In this document: in pieces, positions 45,968-55,609 of the stretch | Layout: every line of letters starts with the position of its first letter | Numbering within the stretch: the first letter of the stretch is position 1 | NCBI RefSeq assembly: GCF_900639985.1 | Contig: NZ_CAAAIM010000006.1 | Coordinates: 186,001-250,000, forward strand | DNA: 64,000 bases | Direction: 5' to 3' | From: Legionella rowbothamii | Lineage (GTDB): Bacteria; Pseudomonadota; Gammaproteobacteria; Legionellales; Legionellaceae | Position numbers and translations under genes: made by a program | The notes under the pieces: model-generated | Seen by the model: the letters and a program-made list of their open reading frames with translations, nothing else | Told to the model about the DNA's origin: nothing | Databases searched by the model: none

Positions 45968-46546
45968 ATGAATTTTAAAATTACCGAACATTATGCAAGA
46001 GGCGAAGAAAAACTTATTGCTGAATTTAATGAATTAAATGACGCAAAATTTTTTATGACAAAAAAATCATCTATAAATGATGTGGAAAGAAAAAAAGTTA
46101 TTTATAGACTATATGATGACCATGAACTATTACATGAATTAAATAACGAGAACATTTCCATAACCCATGCCAAATACGCAGAGGGTAATGGTGATTTTAA
46201 TAATGCAGCCCCATTTATTTTCCAAGTCATGATAAAAACCCTGGATTCTTTAGAAAGAAAAACAATTGCTCAATTTAATGATAAAAATGATGCAATTCTA
46301 TTTGTCGCTTGTAAATTCGAGAATGATAATACGATGCATGATAATGATTTGCTCTTAATATTTAAGGATAAAATTTCAATTGATACGGTAAACAAAACCA
46401 TCATTGCAAATCGAAAAAATGAATCTAGTGGATCCAGCGGCAACGAGAAAGGATCAACATATAAGCTAAGCCCATTATCAACCAGGCCAACACCTGGCGG
46501 TGGCCCTGCAGATTATTGGGTTAAGAATGAGGATGAGGATGAATAA
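45968..46546 (+). CDS. Unknown protein with internal duplication
   Basis: About 192 aa from the ATG at 45968 (an ATG at 45929 is possible). Two roughly 65-aa repeats are visible, the first from FKITEHYARGEEKLIAEF and the second from FQVMIKTLDSLERKTIAQF, each followed by a LNDAKFF/KNDAILF-like segment. The tail is Gly/Pro- and Glu-rich (PGGGPADYW, then acidic). Family unknown. Overlaps the next start by 8 bases. Confidence 0.6.
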   Translation: MNFKITEHYARGEEKLIAEFNELNDAKFFMTKKSSINDVERKKVIYRLYDDHELLHELNNENISITHAKYAEGNGDFNNAAPFIFQVMIKTLDSLERKTIAQFNDKNDAILFVACKFENDNTMHDNDLLLIFKDKISIDTVNKTIIANRKNESSGSSGNEKGSTYKLSPLSTRPTPGGGPADYWVKNEDEDE

Positions 46547-47858
46547 ACAAGTATTGCGCATGGAACAGGTTGTACAGTCGTATGTAGCAGATAAACAATT
46601 CATGGGATCAATTCTTGTAGCACAACATGGGCATATTATTCTGGATAAAGGTTATGGCTACGCCAATCTTGAGTGGCAAATACCTAATACAACAACTACA
46701 AAATTTCGCATCGCCTCCCTCACAAAGCAGTTTACAGCCGTAGCGATTTTATTGCTTGAAGAACAGGGTAAGCTTAAAATAAGCGATTTCATTAATAAAT
46801 ACATGCCAGATGCACCTTCTGCTTGGGAAAAGGTATCTCTCTTCCATTTGTTAAACCACACTTCTGGAATTCCTAGTTACACCAGTTTCCCAGACTTTGC
46901 TGCATTTACTACAAGTACCAAAACACCAGAACAACAAATCGATTTTTTTCGCAACAAACCATTAAATTTCCAACCCGGTTCAGACTTTGAGTACAACAAC
47001 TCGGCCTATGTGCTCCTCGGCTATCTTATCGAAAAAATAAGTGGTCAAAGCTATGCAGATTTTGTTGTTCATAATATCTTCAAACCTCTTGATATGAACG
47101 ATTCAGGATATGACTCCCATTCTGAGATAATATTACATCGCGCGTCTGGCTATATGGTGAGTCCCAATGGACTTTGTAATGCAGATTACTTAGATATGAG
47201 CATCCCCTATTCAGCGGGTTCTCTTTACTCTACTACTCACGATTTGCTGCTATGGGAACAAGGATTGTTCGGAGGACAAATACTATCACCGACATCACTA
47301 GAGAAAATGATTGAACCTTTTAAAAATGATTATGGCTTCGGAGTAAGAATACATTCTTTAGATGGGCATAAATCAATAACACATGCCGGTGGCACCAGTG
47401 GATTCAATACAAAACTAATCTACTCGCCAGATGACAAGTTGACAGTAATCGTACTGGCCAACCTAAATGCATTAGGTTATGTTGCGCAGGATCTAGCTTT
47501 GAAAATGGTAACCATAGCTCATGGCAAAGCGGTTGTATTACCCTCAGAGAAAGAAGAAATAAATGTATCATCTGAAACACTTGCTCAATATGTTGGTACA
47601 TATAACATTGAGCCTTATGTTGGTGCATACGGCTTAACACCCTTAAAGCAACTGGTTATTTCTCTAGAAAATGGCTACTTAGTGGCGCAAGAAACAAATC
47701 AACCAAAAACACAACTTTTTCCCGAATCAGAAACTAAATTTTTTGGGAAAATACCAGACATCCAAATTAATTTTTTCAAAAATAAACAAGGTCAAGTCTC
47801 TCACTTGGAATTGCACCAGGATGGGGAAGTTTCAACTGGAATAAATCATCAGCTATGA
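46539..47858 (+). CDS. Beta-lactamase-fold serine hydrolase
   Basis: About 439 aa from the ATG at 46539 (GAGGATGAGG upstream). The class C/PBP-type motifs are SLTK (Ser60, Lys63), YNN (152-154) and HAGG (about 280). A C-terminal lipocalin-like domain follows (about 345-439). No signal peptide is seen, which argues against a periplasmic beta-lactamase and for an esterase, peptidase or amide hydrolase. Start overlaps the previous gene. Confidence 0.85.
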   Translation: MNKQVLRMEQVVQSYVADKQFMGSILVAQHGHIILDKGYGYANLEWQIPNTTTTKFRIASLTKQFTAVAILLLEEQGKLKISDFINKYMPDAPSAWEKVSLFHLLNHTSGIPSYTSFPDFAAFTTSTKTPEQQIDFFRNKPLNFQPGSDFEYNNSAYVLLGYLIEKISGQSYADFVVHNIFKPLDMNDSGYDSHSEIILHRASGYMVSPNGLCNADYLDMSIPYSAGSLYSTTHDLLLWEQGLFGGQILSPTSLEKMIEPFKNDYGFGVRIHSLDGHKSITHAGGTSGFNTKLIYSPDDKLTVIVLANLNALGYVAQDLALKMVTIAHGKAVVLPSEKEEINVSSETLAQYVGTYNIEPYVGAYGLTPLKQLVISLENGYLVAQETNQPKTQLFPESETKFFGKIPDIQINFFKNKQGQVSHLELHQDGEVSTGINHQL

Positions 47859-47910
47859 AAACTGCCTATGAATCCACTTTTTAAATTATGAAATAACTGG
47901 AATTTTCATT

Positions 47911-48489
47911 ATGCCCAAAAGCACCGTTCATCACCCCATAAACAAACCCAATTTTTTCTTAATAACAGGTGGCCCAGGCGCTGGGAAAACCTCTGTATTA
48001 AATGAATTAAACAAACAAGGCCAACTTGTTGTGCCTGAAGTAGCTCGCAAAATTATCCAAGCTCAAAATGCCGTTGGTGGCAATGCAACACATTCTGGCA
48101 ATAGAGATAATTTTTGTGATTTAATGCTTGAACAGTCCATAGCAGATTTTAAAAGAATGGAGCTGGTGAATCAGCCCGTTTTTTTTGACCGTGGCATTCC
48201 GGACTTATATGGTTATTCCCAACGATTTTGTGGCAAAATAAATACCGAAATAGTGCGAGCCACTCAGCAATATCGATATAGCACTTCAGTTTTTATCTTC
48301 CCACCATGGCCTGAGATATATAAACATGATTTGGAAAGACAACAAGATTTTCAGGAAGCAATAGAAACCTGGAAAGCGATTAAGGAAGCACATACTGTCT
48401 GTGGCTATGACTTAATCGAAGTACCAAAAGATACTATCAAAAATAGGGTTAATTTTATTTTGCAATTAATGAACCTGTATAATCGATGA
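47911..48489 (+). CDS. Small P-loop ATPase/kinase (AAA_28 type)
   Basis: A 192-aa protein with Walker A GGPGAGKTS near residue 20, an FFDRGIPD motif (about 88) and VFIFPPWPEIY, the layout of AAA_28 predicted ATPases/kinases related to nucleoside and antibiotic kinases. Likely phosphorylates a small molecule. Substrate unknown. Confidence 0.8.
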   Translation: MPKSTVHHPINKPNFFLITGGPGAGKTSVLNELNKQGQLVVPEVARKIIQAQNAVGGNATHSGNRDNFCDLMLEQSIADFKRMELVNQPVFFDRGIPDLYGYSQRFCGKINTEIVRATQQYRYSTSVFIFPPWPEIYKHDLERQQDFQEAIETWKAIKEAHTVCGYDLIEVPKDTIKNRVNFILQLMNLYNR

Positions 48490-48567
48490 AAAAGGATTGC
48501 CCTAGAAATGCTGTATTATTTATAGTCATTTACTAACGGGCCACCAGAGAGAGCGGTATAAAGAAAT

Positions 48568-49149
48568 ATGATTGACCCCATAAAACAACTCAATATATGG
48601 ATAGATGAGGAGCGTCATAAAGGTGCGCCCAATCCTCAACAAGCAGTCCTGTCTACTGCAACAAAAAAGTCCATTCCCCATGCACGAGTGGTCGCTATTC
48701 GTGAGATTAGTGAACAAAGCTTATTGTTTTTCACTCAAAAAGGCACCCGAAAGGTGGCCGAGTTAACCACTAATCCGATTGCTTCGCTCACTTTTTGGTT
48801 CGAGTTGTTACAGCGTGAAGTGATTATTGAAGGCGTAGTTGAGTCTTTATTGCCTGAGGAAAATGAACGATATTGGCAAACATATCCCCGCGAGGCGCAG
48901 ATTAGATTTTATAGCTATGCAGCTACTTCATCCCAACCCATTTTAAACAAGCATCAACTCGAAAAGAAAAAGAAGGACATTGACGTTAATTATCAGGACA
49001 AACCGCTACCAATGAGCGAATTTTATTGTGGATTTAGAGTAAAACCTATACGTATGGTATTTTATGCTTATCGCACTGATGAACTATCAGATGTGCTTGA
49101 ATATCGCTATGTCGATAATAGCTGGATTAAAACGTTGTTATCTCCATAA
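48568..49149 (+). CDS. PNPOx-like flavin enzyme (PdxH/PhzG-like)
   Basis: A 193-aa protein similar to pyridoxamine-phosphate oxidases: ARVVAIREI and LLFFTQKGTRKVAEL form the FMN-binding region, and the C-terminal FRVKPIRMVFY is family-like. Divergence from PdxH in the C terminus suggests a PhzG-like oxidase acting on another substrate. Confidence 0.78.
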   Translation: MIDPIKQLNIWIDEERHKGAPNPQQAVLSTATKKSIPHARVVAIREISEQSLLFFTQKGTRKVAELTTNPIASLTFWFELLQREVIIEGVVESLLPEENERYWQTYPREAQIRFYSYAATSSQPILNKHQLEKKKKDIDVNYQDKPLPMSEFYCGFRVKPIRMVFYAYRTDELSDVLEYRYVDNSWIKTLLSP

Positions 49150-49239
49150 CTTACCTCTTTTTTTGGTTAAATTATTTGGAACGATAACACTCTGAACAAT
49201 GCTCAATCATTTCATATTATGGTAAAACCGAGAATACTA

Positions 49240-50232
49240 ATGAATTACAAAATTGAACACATTTCAGCTGATGAAGCTGAGCTGTTGTGTCGTCAGATTA
49301 CAACAGACTTACCTGAATATTTTGGATTGCCAGAGTGTAATGAACATTATGCGCTAGGGGTTCGATCACGCATTAATTTTGCGGCCAGATCAAATGAGAC
49401 TTATGTGGGGCTATTAAGCCTTGATTTTCCATACCCTGCAAACAGCAATATCTATTGGATGGGAGTTTTACGAGCATTTCATAGCCAAGGAATAGGATAC
49501 CTATTAATCCAGGAAGCGGTAAAATATGCACGACAACAAAGTGCCTCTACCATGACGGTTGAAACTTTGGCTCCAGCAGAATCTGATGAAAATTATCTAA
49601 AAACCTATAACTTTTATAAACATATAAGTTTTAATCCCTTACTGAATTTAAAACCTGCAGGTTATGAATGGAATATGGTTTATATGGCTTTGAATCTAAA
49701 TCAATTCAAAAGCCGATCACATAATCAAACCATCTCTATAAGGGCATTTGTTGCTGAGGATATTCCCCTTATCGTAAGTAATTTCGCCAAACACCACTGG
49801 CCTAAACCGCCATCTACTTTTGAAGCCTACCTTCATGAACAAAAGCTTAATGAACGTATCGTCTGGATCGCTTTTTATAAAAATGAATTTGCTGGTTACA
49901 TCACACTGAAATGGAATTCTTTATATCAATCATTTAAAAATCAAAGCATCCCTGAAATTATGGATCTAAACGTACTACCCCCTTATCGTAACCATGGAAT
50001 TGCTACAGCGTTACTTGATATGGCAGAGCTTGAGGCAGTTAAGAAACAAAATAAAGTAGGTATTGGAGTTGGGCTTTATGATGGCTATGGCAGTGCGCAG
50101 AGATTGTATATTAAAAGAGGTTATATACCCGATGGGTTAGGTGTTACTTACGATTATAATCATGTTACTCCCGGTGCCGATGTTTGCCTTGATGACGATT
50201 TAGTACTTTGGTTTACTAAGGAGTTTTTGTGA
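49240..50232 (+). CDS. Tandem two-domain GNAT acetyltransferase
   Basis: About 330 aa from the ATG at 49240. Two GNAT domains are joined: domain 1 (about 1-155) with RAFHSQGIGYLLI, domain 2 (about 165-330) with PPYRNHGIATALL as acetyl-CoA loops. Duplicated GNATs occur in mycothiol and antibiotic acetylation. Substrate unknown. Part of the plus-strand array. Confidence 0.85.
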   Translation: MNYKIEHISADEAELLCRQITTDLPEYFGLPECNEHYALGVRSRINFAARSNETYVGLLSLDFPYPANSNIYWMGVLRAFHSQGIGYLLIQEAVKYARQQSASTMTVETLAPAESDENYLKTYNFYKHISFNPLLNLKPAGYEWNMVYMALNLNQFKSRSHNQTISIRAFVAEDIPLIVSNFAKHHWPKPPSTFEAYLHEQKLNERIVWIAFYKNEFAGYITLKWNSLYQSFKNQSIPEIMDLNVLPPYRNHGIATALLDMAELEAVKKQNKVGIGVGLYDGYGSAQRLYIKRGYIPDGLGVTYDYNHVTPGADVCLDDDLVLWFTKEFL

Positions 50233-50247
50233 AACTAAAAGTGAATT

Positions 50248-51255
50248 ATGACAACTGAACCTGTGTCAGGAAATGACAATCTGAATAAAGAAATCATCCA
50301 ATGGGGTTGCAAATACCTTTCATCCCATGGGTATACACTTAAAAGCAACCTGCCAGAAAGTGTGCAAGAAACACCTTGGTCTTATGTGGTCCGTTTTGCA
50401 ACCTCTGATGGTTACATTTATTTGAAACATACTCCAGAGCTCCTTGCATTGGAGGCGACCATTATCCAAACTTTGCATGATCAATTTCATGCTTCTGTTC
50501 CAAAAGTTATCGCGCACAATGCTGAGTTAAACTGCTTTTTAATGGAAGATGCGGGCAAATCATTAAGAGGAATGCTAAAGAATAAATTCGATGAAGCATT
50601 GCTTTGCAAAGCTATTGACCAATTTACATCACTTCAGATATCAGTTGCAGATCGTGTAGATGTTTTTCTTGATATCGGAGTTCCAGATTGGCGATTAGAT
50701 AAATTTCCTGATTTATACAAGGAGCTGATTTCACAAAAAGATTTATTGATCGCTGATGGACTATCAGAAATAGAAATTAGTCAGTTGGAGGCGCTGCTTC
50801 CAAAAGTTTCACATTTATGTAAAAAATTATCTGACTATTCTATCAAACAAACCATTGTTCAACCTGATTTTAATGACAATAACACGCTCATAGACCATAT
50901 ATCGCAAGATATCACCATCATTGATTTGGGTGAAATAGTGATTTCGCATCCATTTTTTTCACTGTTAAACTGTTTACTACAAATTAAAAAACATCATGCA
51001 CTAACAGACAAAGATGATACCTATCTGAGGCTCAAGGATTGTTGTCTTAAAAATTATTTGAATTTTGAATCTAAAAAGCACTTATTAGACGCTTTTTCAA
51101 CGGCACGCATATTATTTTTTATTTATGGTGCATTGAGCAGTAATCGATTGATGAGCGCATGTGATAAGGCAAAATTTACATCATCATTTCAAAGGCATGG
51201 AAAACCCAGTAATCCACTGAAAGAATTTATAGCCGCATGTAATGCGAAGGATTAA
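50248..51255 (+). CDS. Aminoglycoside-phosphotransferase-fold protein with altered catalytic motif
   Basis: A 335-aa APH/choline-kinase-fold protein. The catalytic loop normally HGDxxxxN reads QPDFNDNN, and the metal-binding segment reads IIDLGE. The catalytic Asp and Asn are kept, while His-Gly is replaced by Gln-Pro. It may still phosphorylate a small molecule or be degenerate. Three bases precede the next APH gene. Confidence 0.75.
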   Translation: MTTEPVSGNDNLNKEIIQWGCKYLSSHGYTLKSNLPESVQETPWSYVVRFATSDGYIYLKHTPELLALEATIIQTLHDQFHASVPKVIAHNAELNCFLMEDAGKSLRGMLKNKFDEALLCKAIDQFTSLQISVADRVDVFLDIGVPDWRLDKFPDLYKELISQKDLLIADGLSEIEISQLEALLPKVSHLCKKLSDYSIKQTIVQPDFNDNNTLIDHISQDITIIDLGEIVISHPFFSLLNCLLQIKKHHALTDKDDTYLRLKDCCLKNYLNFESKKHLLDAFSTARILFFIYGALSSNRLMSACDKAKFTSSFQRHGKPSNPLKEFIAACNAKD

Positions 51256-51257
51256 CC

Positions 51258-52238
51258 ATGACATTTAAAGCAAACTGGGAAAAAGTAGATCAGAAAATTC
51301 AGCTACCCGTTCAGACTATTGAATCTATGGTAAAGATGGCCTTTCCTAATAAAAAGATATCTTCATATAAGATAATTTCTGGTGGCTGCGCCAATCTAAA
51401 CATTCAAATCAACCTGGAGCCAGATAACACACTCTATATTTTGCGCGTTTATTTGCGGGACAAAGAGGCTGCATACCGTGAAAAAAATTTGGGCCTTCTT
51501 TTAAAAAAAACCATTCCAATACCACATGTTTATTTTATTGGGGATTATGATAATTATCGCTTTGCAATCACGGAATACATCCACGGAATTACCCTCCGTG
51601 ATCTGTTACTGGGTAATCAATCCTACGACCTGAATTCGATTATGTTTTCTGTAGGGAAGATGCTATCTATCATTCAAACTAACCGCTTTGACTCTGCTGG
51701 TTTTTTCAATAAAGAATTAATGGTAGCTGAAATTACAACCAAAGATGCCTTGCTGCAATATGATCAAGAGAGTTTAAATCATACATTAGTGATTCAAACC
51801 TTAGGCAACGAAGTCATTACAAAGATAAAGCTACATATAGATCACTTTAAATCTTATATTCCAGATGGTCATGATAATCACTTAGTTCATGGAGACTTTG
51901 ATCCCGCTAATATTTTGGTTGATAAAAAAAATGGGCAATGGGAAATTACAGGGATTTTAGATTGGGAATTTTCTTTTTCTGGTTCTCCCCTTTGGGATGT
52001 GGCCAACATGCTCCGTTATGCACATCAAATGCCTGTCCAATTTGAAGAATCTTTTTTAAAAGGGTTAAAGGAAGGTTATACTCTTCCACCAGACTTTCGC
52101 ATTAGTATCTACTTACTTAATCTGTCATCCCTACTTGATTGCCTCGCGCGGTGTCCTTATGGTCCACATTCAAATCAGTGTAGTGATATTCGTGCACTTA
52201 TTAATTTTTTCATCAAGCAACTGGATAATGCATTATGA
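51258..52238 (+). CDS. Aminoglycoside-phosphotransferase-family kinase
   Basis: A 326-aa APH-fold kinase with the full catalytic loop HGDFDPANIL (about 214) and metal site GILDWEFS. The N-lobe has SGGCANLNIQI as the nucleotide loop. Likely phosphorylates an aminoglycoside, macrolide, choline-like or other hydroxyl compound. Overlaps the next gene by 4 bases. Confidence 0.87.
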   Translation: MTFKANWEKVDQKIQLPVQTIESMVKMAFPNKKISSYKIISGGCANLNIQINLEPDNTLYILRVYLRDKEAAYREKNLGLLLKKTIPIPHVYFIGDYDNYRFAITEYIHGITLRDLLLGNQSYDLNSIMFSVGKMLSIIQTNRFDSAGFFNKELMVAEITTKDALLQYDQESLNHTLVIQTLGNEVITKIKLHIDHFKSYIPDGHDNHLVHGDFDPANILVDKKNGQWEITGILDWEFSFSGSPLWDVANMLRYAHQMPVQFEESFLKGLKEGYTLPPDFRISIYLLNLSSLLDCLARCPYGPHSNQCSDIRALINFFIKQLDNAL

Positions 52239-53200
52239 GTACTCAAAGAATAATTGAAGTTGTTCCTTATAATCCAGAGTGGCAAAATTTATTTAATATG
52301 GAAACAAGTCGTATCCAAGAAGCGCTTGGAGAAAATTGTGTTGGCATTCATCACATTGGATCCACTTCTGTGCCAGGTCTAGCAGCGAAACCGGTGATTG
52401 ATATGATCCCAGTAGTTCGTGACATCATGAAAGTCGACAACTCTAACAATGCTATGCAGCTATTAGGTTATGAAGCAAAGGGTGAGTATGGAATTACATT
52501 TAGGCGATACTTTCAGAAAGGGGCTGAATTTAGAACCCATCATGCTCATGTATTTGAAGAAGGCAGTCCTGAAATTGAAAGGCACTTAAAATTTCGTGAT
52601 TGGATGAGATCCCATCCCACTGACCTGGATGCTTATGCAGCACTGAAGCAAGAATTGGCTAAAAACCATCCCAATGACATCATGGCTTATTGTCTAGGCA
52701 AAGAGGAATTTATTGCAGACATTGATAATAAAGCGGGGTGTTTTGGACTTCGCATAGTGAAATCATTAACTCCTCATGAATGGGAAGCAGTGCGTCATTT
52801 TCGCCAACACTATTTTTTTGATAAAGTGCCTGTATCAGATCCATATACCTGGACTTTTGAGCACGAAGATCATGTCCACTTTATTCTTTACAAAGGAAGC
52901 CAGATTAAGGGTTATGCTCATATTCAATTTTGGCCAGGGCAAAGAGCTGCGCTTCGTATCATGGTGATTGAAGAAGATTCGAGGAATCAGGGAATAGGCG
53001 GAGCATTTCTAAAACTTTGTGAACGTTGGCTATATCAACAAGGCCTAGTTGTATTGCAAATGGAGTCTTCACCCGAAGCGAAAAAATTTTATGTGCGCCA
53101 AGGATATATCGAAATGCCATTTAACGACCCTGAAAATGGCTTAAGCTTCCCGCAAGATATCCCTATGGGTAAAATGCTAGTTAAAAATAATATTACATAG
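52235..53200 (+). CDS. GrpB (UPF0157)-GNAT fusion protein
   Basis: A 321-aa two-domain protein. The N-terminal part (about 1-170) is a GrpB/UPF0157 nucleotidyltransferase-like domain with VVPYNPEWQNLF and HHIGSTSVPGL. The C-terminal part (about 175-321) is a GNAT with DSRNQGIGGAFL. GrpB proteins accompany or modify small molecules; the fusion suggests sequential or combined modification. ATGA-type overlap with the APH gene. Confidence 0.86.
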   Translation: MSTQRIIEVVPYNPEWQNLFNMETSRIQEALGENCVGIHHIGSTSVPGLAAKPVIDMIPVVRDIMKVDNSNNAMQLLGYEAKGEYGITFRRYFQKGAEFRTHHAHVFEEGSPEIERHLKFRDWMRSHPTDLDAYAALKQELAKNHPNDIMAYCLGKEEFIADIDNKAGCFGLRIVKSLTPHEWEAVRHFRQHYFFDKVPVSDPYTWTFEHEDHVHFILYKGSQIKGYAHIQFWPGQRAALRIMVIEEDSRNQGIGGAFLKLCERWLYQQGLVVLQMESSPEAKKFYVRQGYIEMPFNDPENGLSFPQDIPMGKMLVKNNIT

Positions 53201-53212
53201 AGACAGAAAATC

Positions 53213-53293
53213 ATGGCAAAAATGCATGAAAACGAGCTTGAAATAGACGAAGGTCTTGTCCATAAACTTCTTAAATATAAGAGGAAAGACTAG
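53213..53293 (+). pseudogene. Remnant: N-terminal fragment of an APH-family gene
   Basis: A 26-codon ORF reading MAKMHENELEIDEGLVHKLL, then YKRKD and stop. This is the standard opening of a group of aminoglycoside-phosphotransferase proteins (MH..E..ID..LV..LL). The rest of the kinase is missing, and the next GNAT gene starts with a GTG on its stop codon. A deletion probably fused the start of a lost kinase gene to the next gene. Confidence 0.65.
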
Positions 53294-54318
53294 TGACTAT
53301 TAAAGAGATTCAATTCCAACACAAAATTATTAAAGCAACTCCGGATGATTATCCCATAATCCAACGTATGTGGCCTTTTTATGTCTATGACATGGGGCGT
53401 TATTGTGGATTAAACAAGGGTTGGGAGTGTCCAGTAAATCCAGAATTTACTCCAGATGATTTAACCTCTTATTTTATAAACCCAAGAGAAGCATTTCTCA
53501 TCAAAGTGAAGGATGAACTAGCAGGCTTTATTCTGCTCAATAAAGTAGGAACGCAAACCAATATTGATTGGAATATGGGAGAATTTTTTATCCTTGCAAA
53601 ATACCAAGGGAAAGGTATTGGGCAAGGAGTTGTTCATGAACTATGGAAAACACACCTAGGGATTTGGGAGATATCGGTAATTCCTGAGAATAAACCCGCT
53701 TTAGAGTTTTGGCGTAAAGCCATTTCTACTTTTACAGCAAGTAACTATACCGAAGAAATCAAAGCGATTAAAAAGGACTCACATCAACTAGAACGTTATA
53801 TTTTAAGCTTTGATACAGACAGCCACTCATCAATTAACAACACTGATGATGACAGCAGCTTAAAAATTTCCTTTGTTGATAGCTTAAGTGATGAGCTTGA
53901 CAAGCGTATGACAGATGGGTTCATCACTTATGAAACAAGCCATGGAATCGATGTGAATTACAAACGCTTTTCAGTAATACTATCAAAGGAAAATAATATT
54001 GTTTGTGGCGTGATCAATGCCTTCACTGCCTTTGCCGAAATCTATGTTGATGATATTTGGGTAGATAGTGCCTATCGTGGCAGAGGGTATGGAAAAAAAT
54101 TATTACAGACTCTTGAAGATCATTTTAAAGGACAGGGATTTAATAACATCAATCTAGTGACCAGTGCTTTTCAAGCCCCAGACTTTTATAAAAAGTGCGG
54201 GTTCACAGCCGAATTTACTCGAGTAAATAAAATTAATCCTCAGCTTTCAAAAACATTCTTTGTGAAATTTTTTGAAGAAGGAATCCAAACTCAAGGTTTA
54301 CTTAAGTATTCAGAGTAA
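53293..54318 (+). CDS. Tandem two-domain GNAT acetyltransferase
   Basis: A 341-aa protein from a GTG start with AGAGGAAAG upstream. Two GNAT domains: the first with AKYQGKGIGQGVV (about 95-107), the second with SAYRGRGYGKKLL (about 258-270). The second domain resembles the single GNATs at 56613 and 58839. Substrate unknown. Confidence 0.85.
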   Translation: MTIKEIQFQHKIIKATPDDYPIIQRMWPFYVYDMGRYCGLNKGWECPVNPEFTPDDLTSYFINPREAFLIKVKDELAGFILLNKVGTQTNIDWNMGEFFILAKYQGKGIGQGVVHELWKTHLGIWEISVIPENKPALEFWRKAISTFTASNYTEEIKAIKKDSHQLERYILSFDTDSHSSINNTDDDSSLKISFVDSLSDELDKRMTDGFITYETSHGIDVNYKRFSVILSKENNIVCGVINAFTAFAEIYVDDIWVDSAYRGRGYGKKLLQTLEDHFKGQGFNNINLVTSAFQAPDFYKKCGFTAEFTRVNKINPQLSKTFFVKFFEEGIQTQGLLKYSE

Positions 54319-54356
54319 TAATTATAAATAGCAACAAGGATGATTTCGGATAAAAA

Positions 54357-54824
54357 ATGATAACAATTGATCTCCTTAAAAATCACCAAAACTCAATTCC
54401 TGGACTTGCCGCAATTTGGCATGAAGTTCTTGGTAAAATATGGGTGCCTGATGTTCCTATTGAACGAATCATTCAAAAATATGACTCCCATTTAAGTGAC
54501 ACTCAATTACCTATAACTTTTGTGGCAATAGATGGTGAGAAGACTATAGGTATGTGTAGTTTAAGAGAAAATGATGGAATACGACCAGACCTAACACCTT
54601 GGCTAGGATCACTTGTTGTATCTCCTGCCTACCAAAAACAAGGGATAGCCCCATTGCTTATTGAGACAACCCAACATAAGGCAAAGGATTTGGGTTTTAA
54701 AAAAATTTACCTGTTCGCTTTTGATCCCACCATTCCTGATTATTATTCTCGTCTTGGATGGAGCGTAATAGGAATTGATGAATTCAAAGGACACACTGTG
54801 ACCGTAATGGAGTTTCACTTATGA
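54357..54824 (+). CDS. GNAT acetyltransferase
   Basis: A 155-aa single-domain GNAT with SPAYQKQGIAPLLIETT as the acetyl-CoA loop and YYSRLGW near the C terminus. It overlaps the methyltransferase gene by 4 bases, so the two are likely co-translated. Substrate unknown. Confidence 0.85.
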   Translation: MITIDLLKNHQNSIPGLAAIWHEVLGKIWVPDVPIERIIQKYDSHLSDTQLPITFVAIDGEKTIGMCSLRENDGIRPDLTPWLGSLVVSPAYQKQGIAPLLIETTQHKAKDLGFKKIYLFAFDPTIPDYYSRLGWSVIGIDEFKGHTVTVMEFHL

Positions 54825-55579
54825 CAAAATCCTTGGATACCTATTTAGATTTATGCACCCAAGTGTATGATTTGAGCAAACCAACTCCTCCTAAGGATGC
54901 CTATGACTTCTATTTGAGTTATGTTAGAGAAACTAATGGACCTATTTTAGAGCCGATGTGTGGAACAGGTCGATATCTTCTTCCGTTACATGCAGAAGGA
55001 TTTCCTATAGAAGGCTTTGATGCCAGTCAAGCCATGTTGGATGCATTACATGCTAAAGCGAAATGCCAGAATATTAATCCTCATGTTTGGCATGGCTTCA
55101 TAGAAGATCTTAAGATTTCGAAACAGTATGACTTAATCTTTATTCCCAGCGGGTCTTTTGGCTTAATCATTGACTTAGCTGCTATAAAAAATGCTTTAAA
55201 AACAATTTATAATCTTTTATCAGATAAAGGCATGTTTGTTTTTGAAGTAGAAACATTGAAAGCCGTACCTAAAGAATTAGGAATTTGGCGCGGTTCCAAG
55301 TGGCAAAGACCTGATAATAAGATAATCCTGTTAAGTCAGTTGGCTATGCTTGAGAAGTCTATATGTTATTCTATCGGCAAATATGAACTCGTTGATTCTA
55401 ATCGTATCGTCCAAACTGAAGTTGAAGAATATAAAATTCGCATTTACGATGACCCTTCCTTATTGCTTAACATACTTAGTGAAGTTGGTTTTAAAGACAT
55501 CCAATTACTAAAGGCCTTTGATAGAAATGCTCTGTATGAAGAACATGATGAAACTATTGTTTATGAATGCAGAAAATAA
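54821..55579 (+). CDS. Class I SAM-dependent methyltransferase
   Basis: A 252-aa Rossmann methyltransferase with motif I ILEPMCGTGRYLLPL (about 47-60) and the acidic SAM-ribose residue in IEGFDASQAML. It resembles small-molecule or uncharacterised methyltransferases rather than rRNA enzymes. Substrate unknown. Confidence 0.85.
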   Translation: MTKSLDTYLDLCTQVYDLSKPTPPKDAYDFYLSYVRETNGPILEPMCGTGRYLLPLHAEGFPIEGFDASQAMLDALHAKAKCQNINPHVWHGFIEDLKISKQYDLIFIPSGSFGLIIDLAAIKNALKTIYNLLSDKGMFVFEVETLKAVPKELGIWRGSKWQRPDNKIILLSQLAMLEKSICYSIGKYELVDSNRIVQTEVEEYKIRIYDDPSLLLNILSEVGFKDIQLLKAFDRNALYEEHDETIVYECRK

Positions 55580-55609
55580 TCATTAAAAGCGCTCTCCTGG
55601 AGTTAATGT

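Noticed and set aside
46500-46538. Upstream start of the beta-lactamase-fold gene at 46500
   Set aside because: It would run inside the preceding gene without a ribosome-binding site; ATG 46539 follows GAGGATGAGG.
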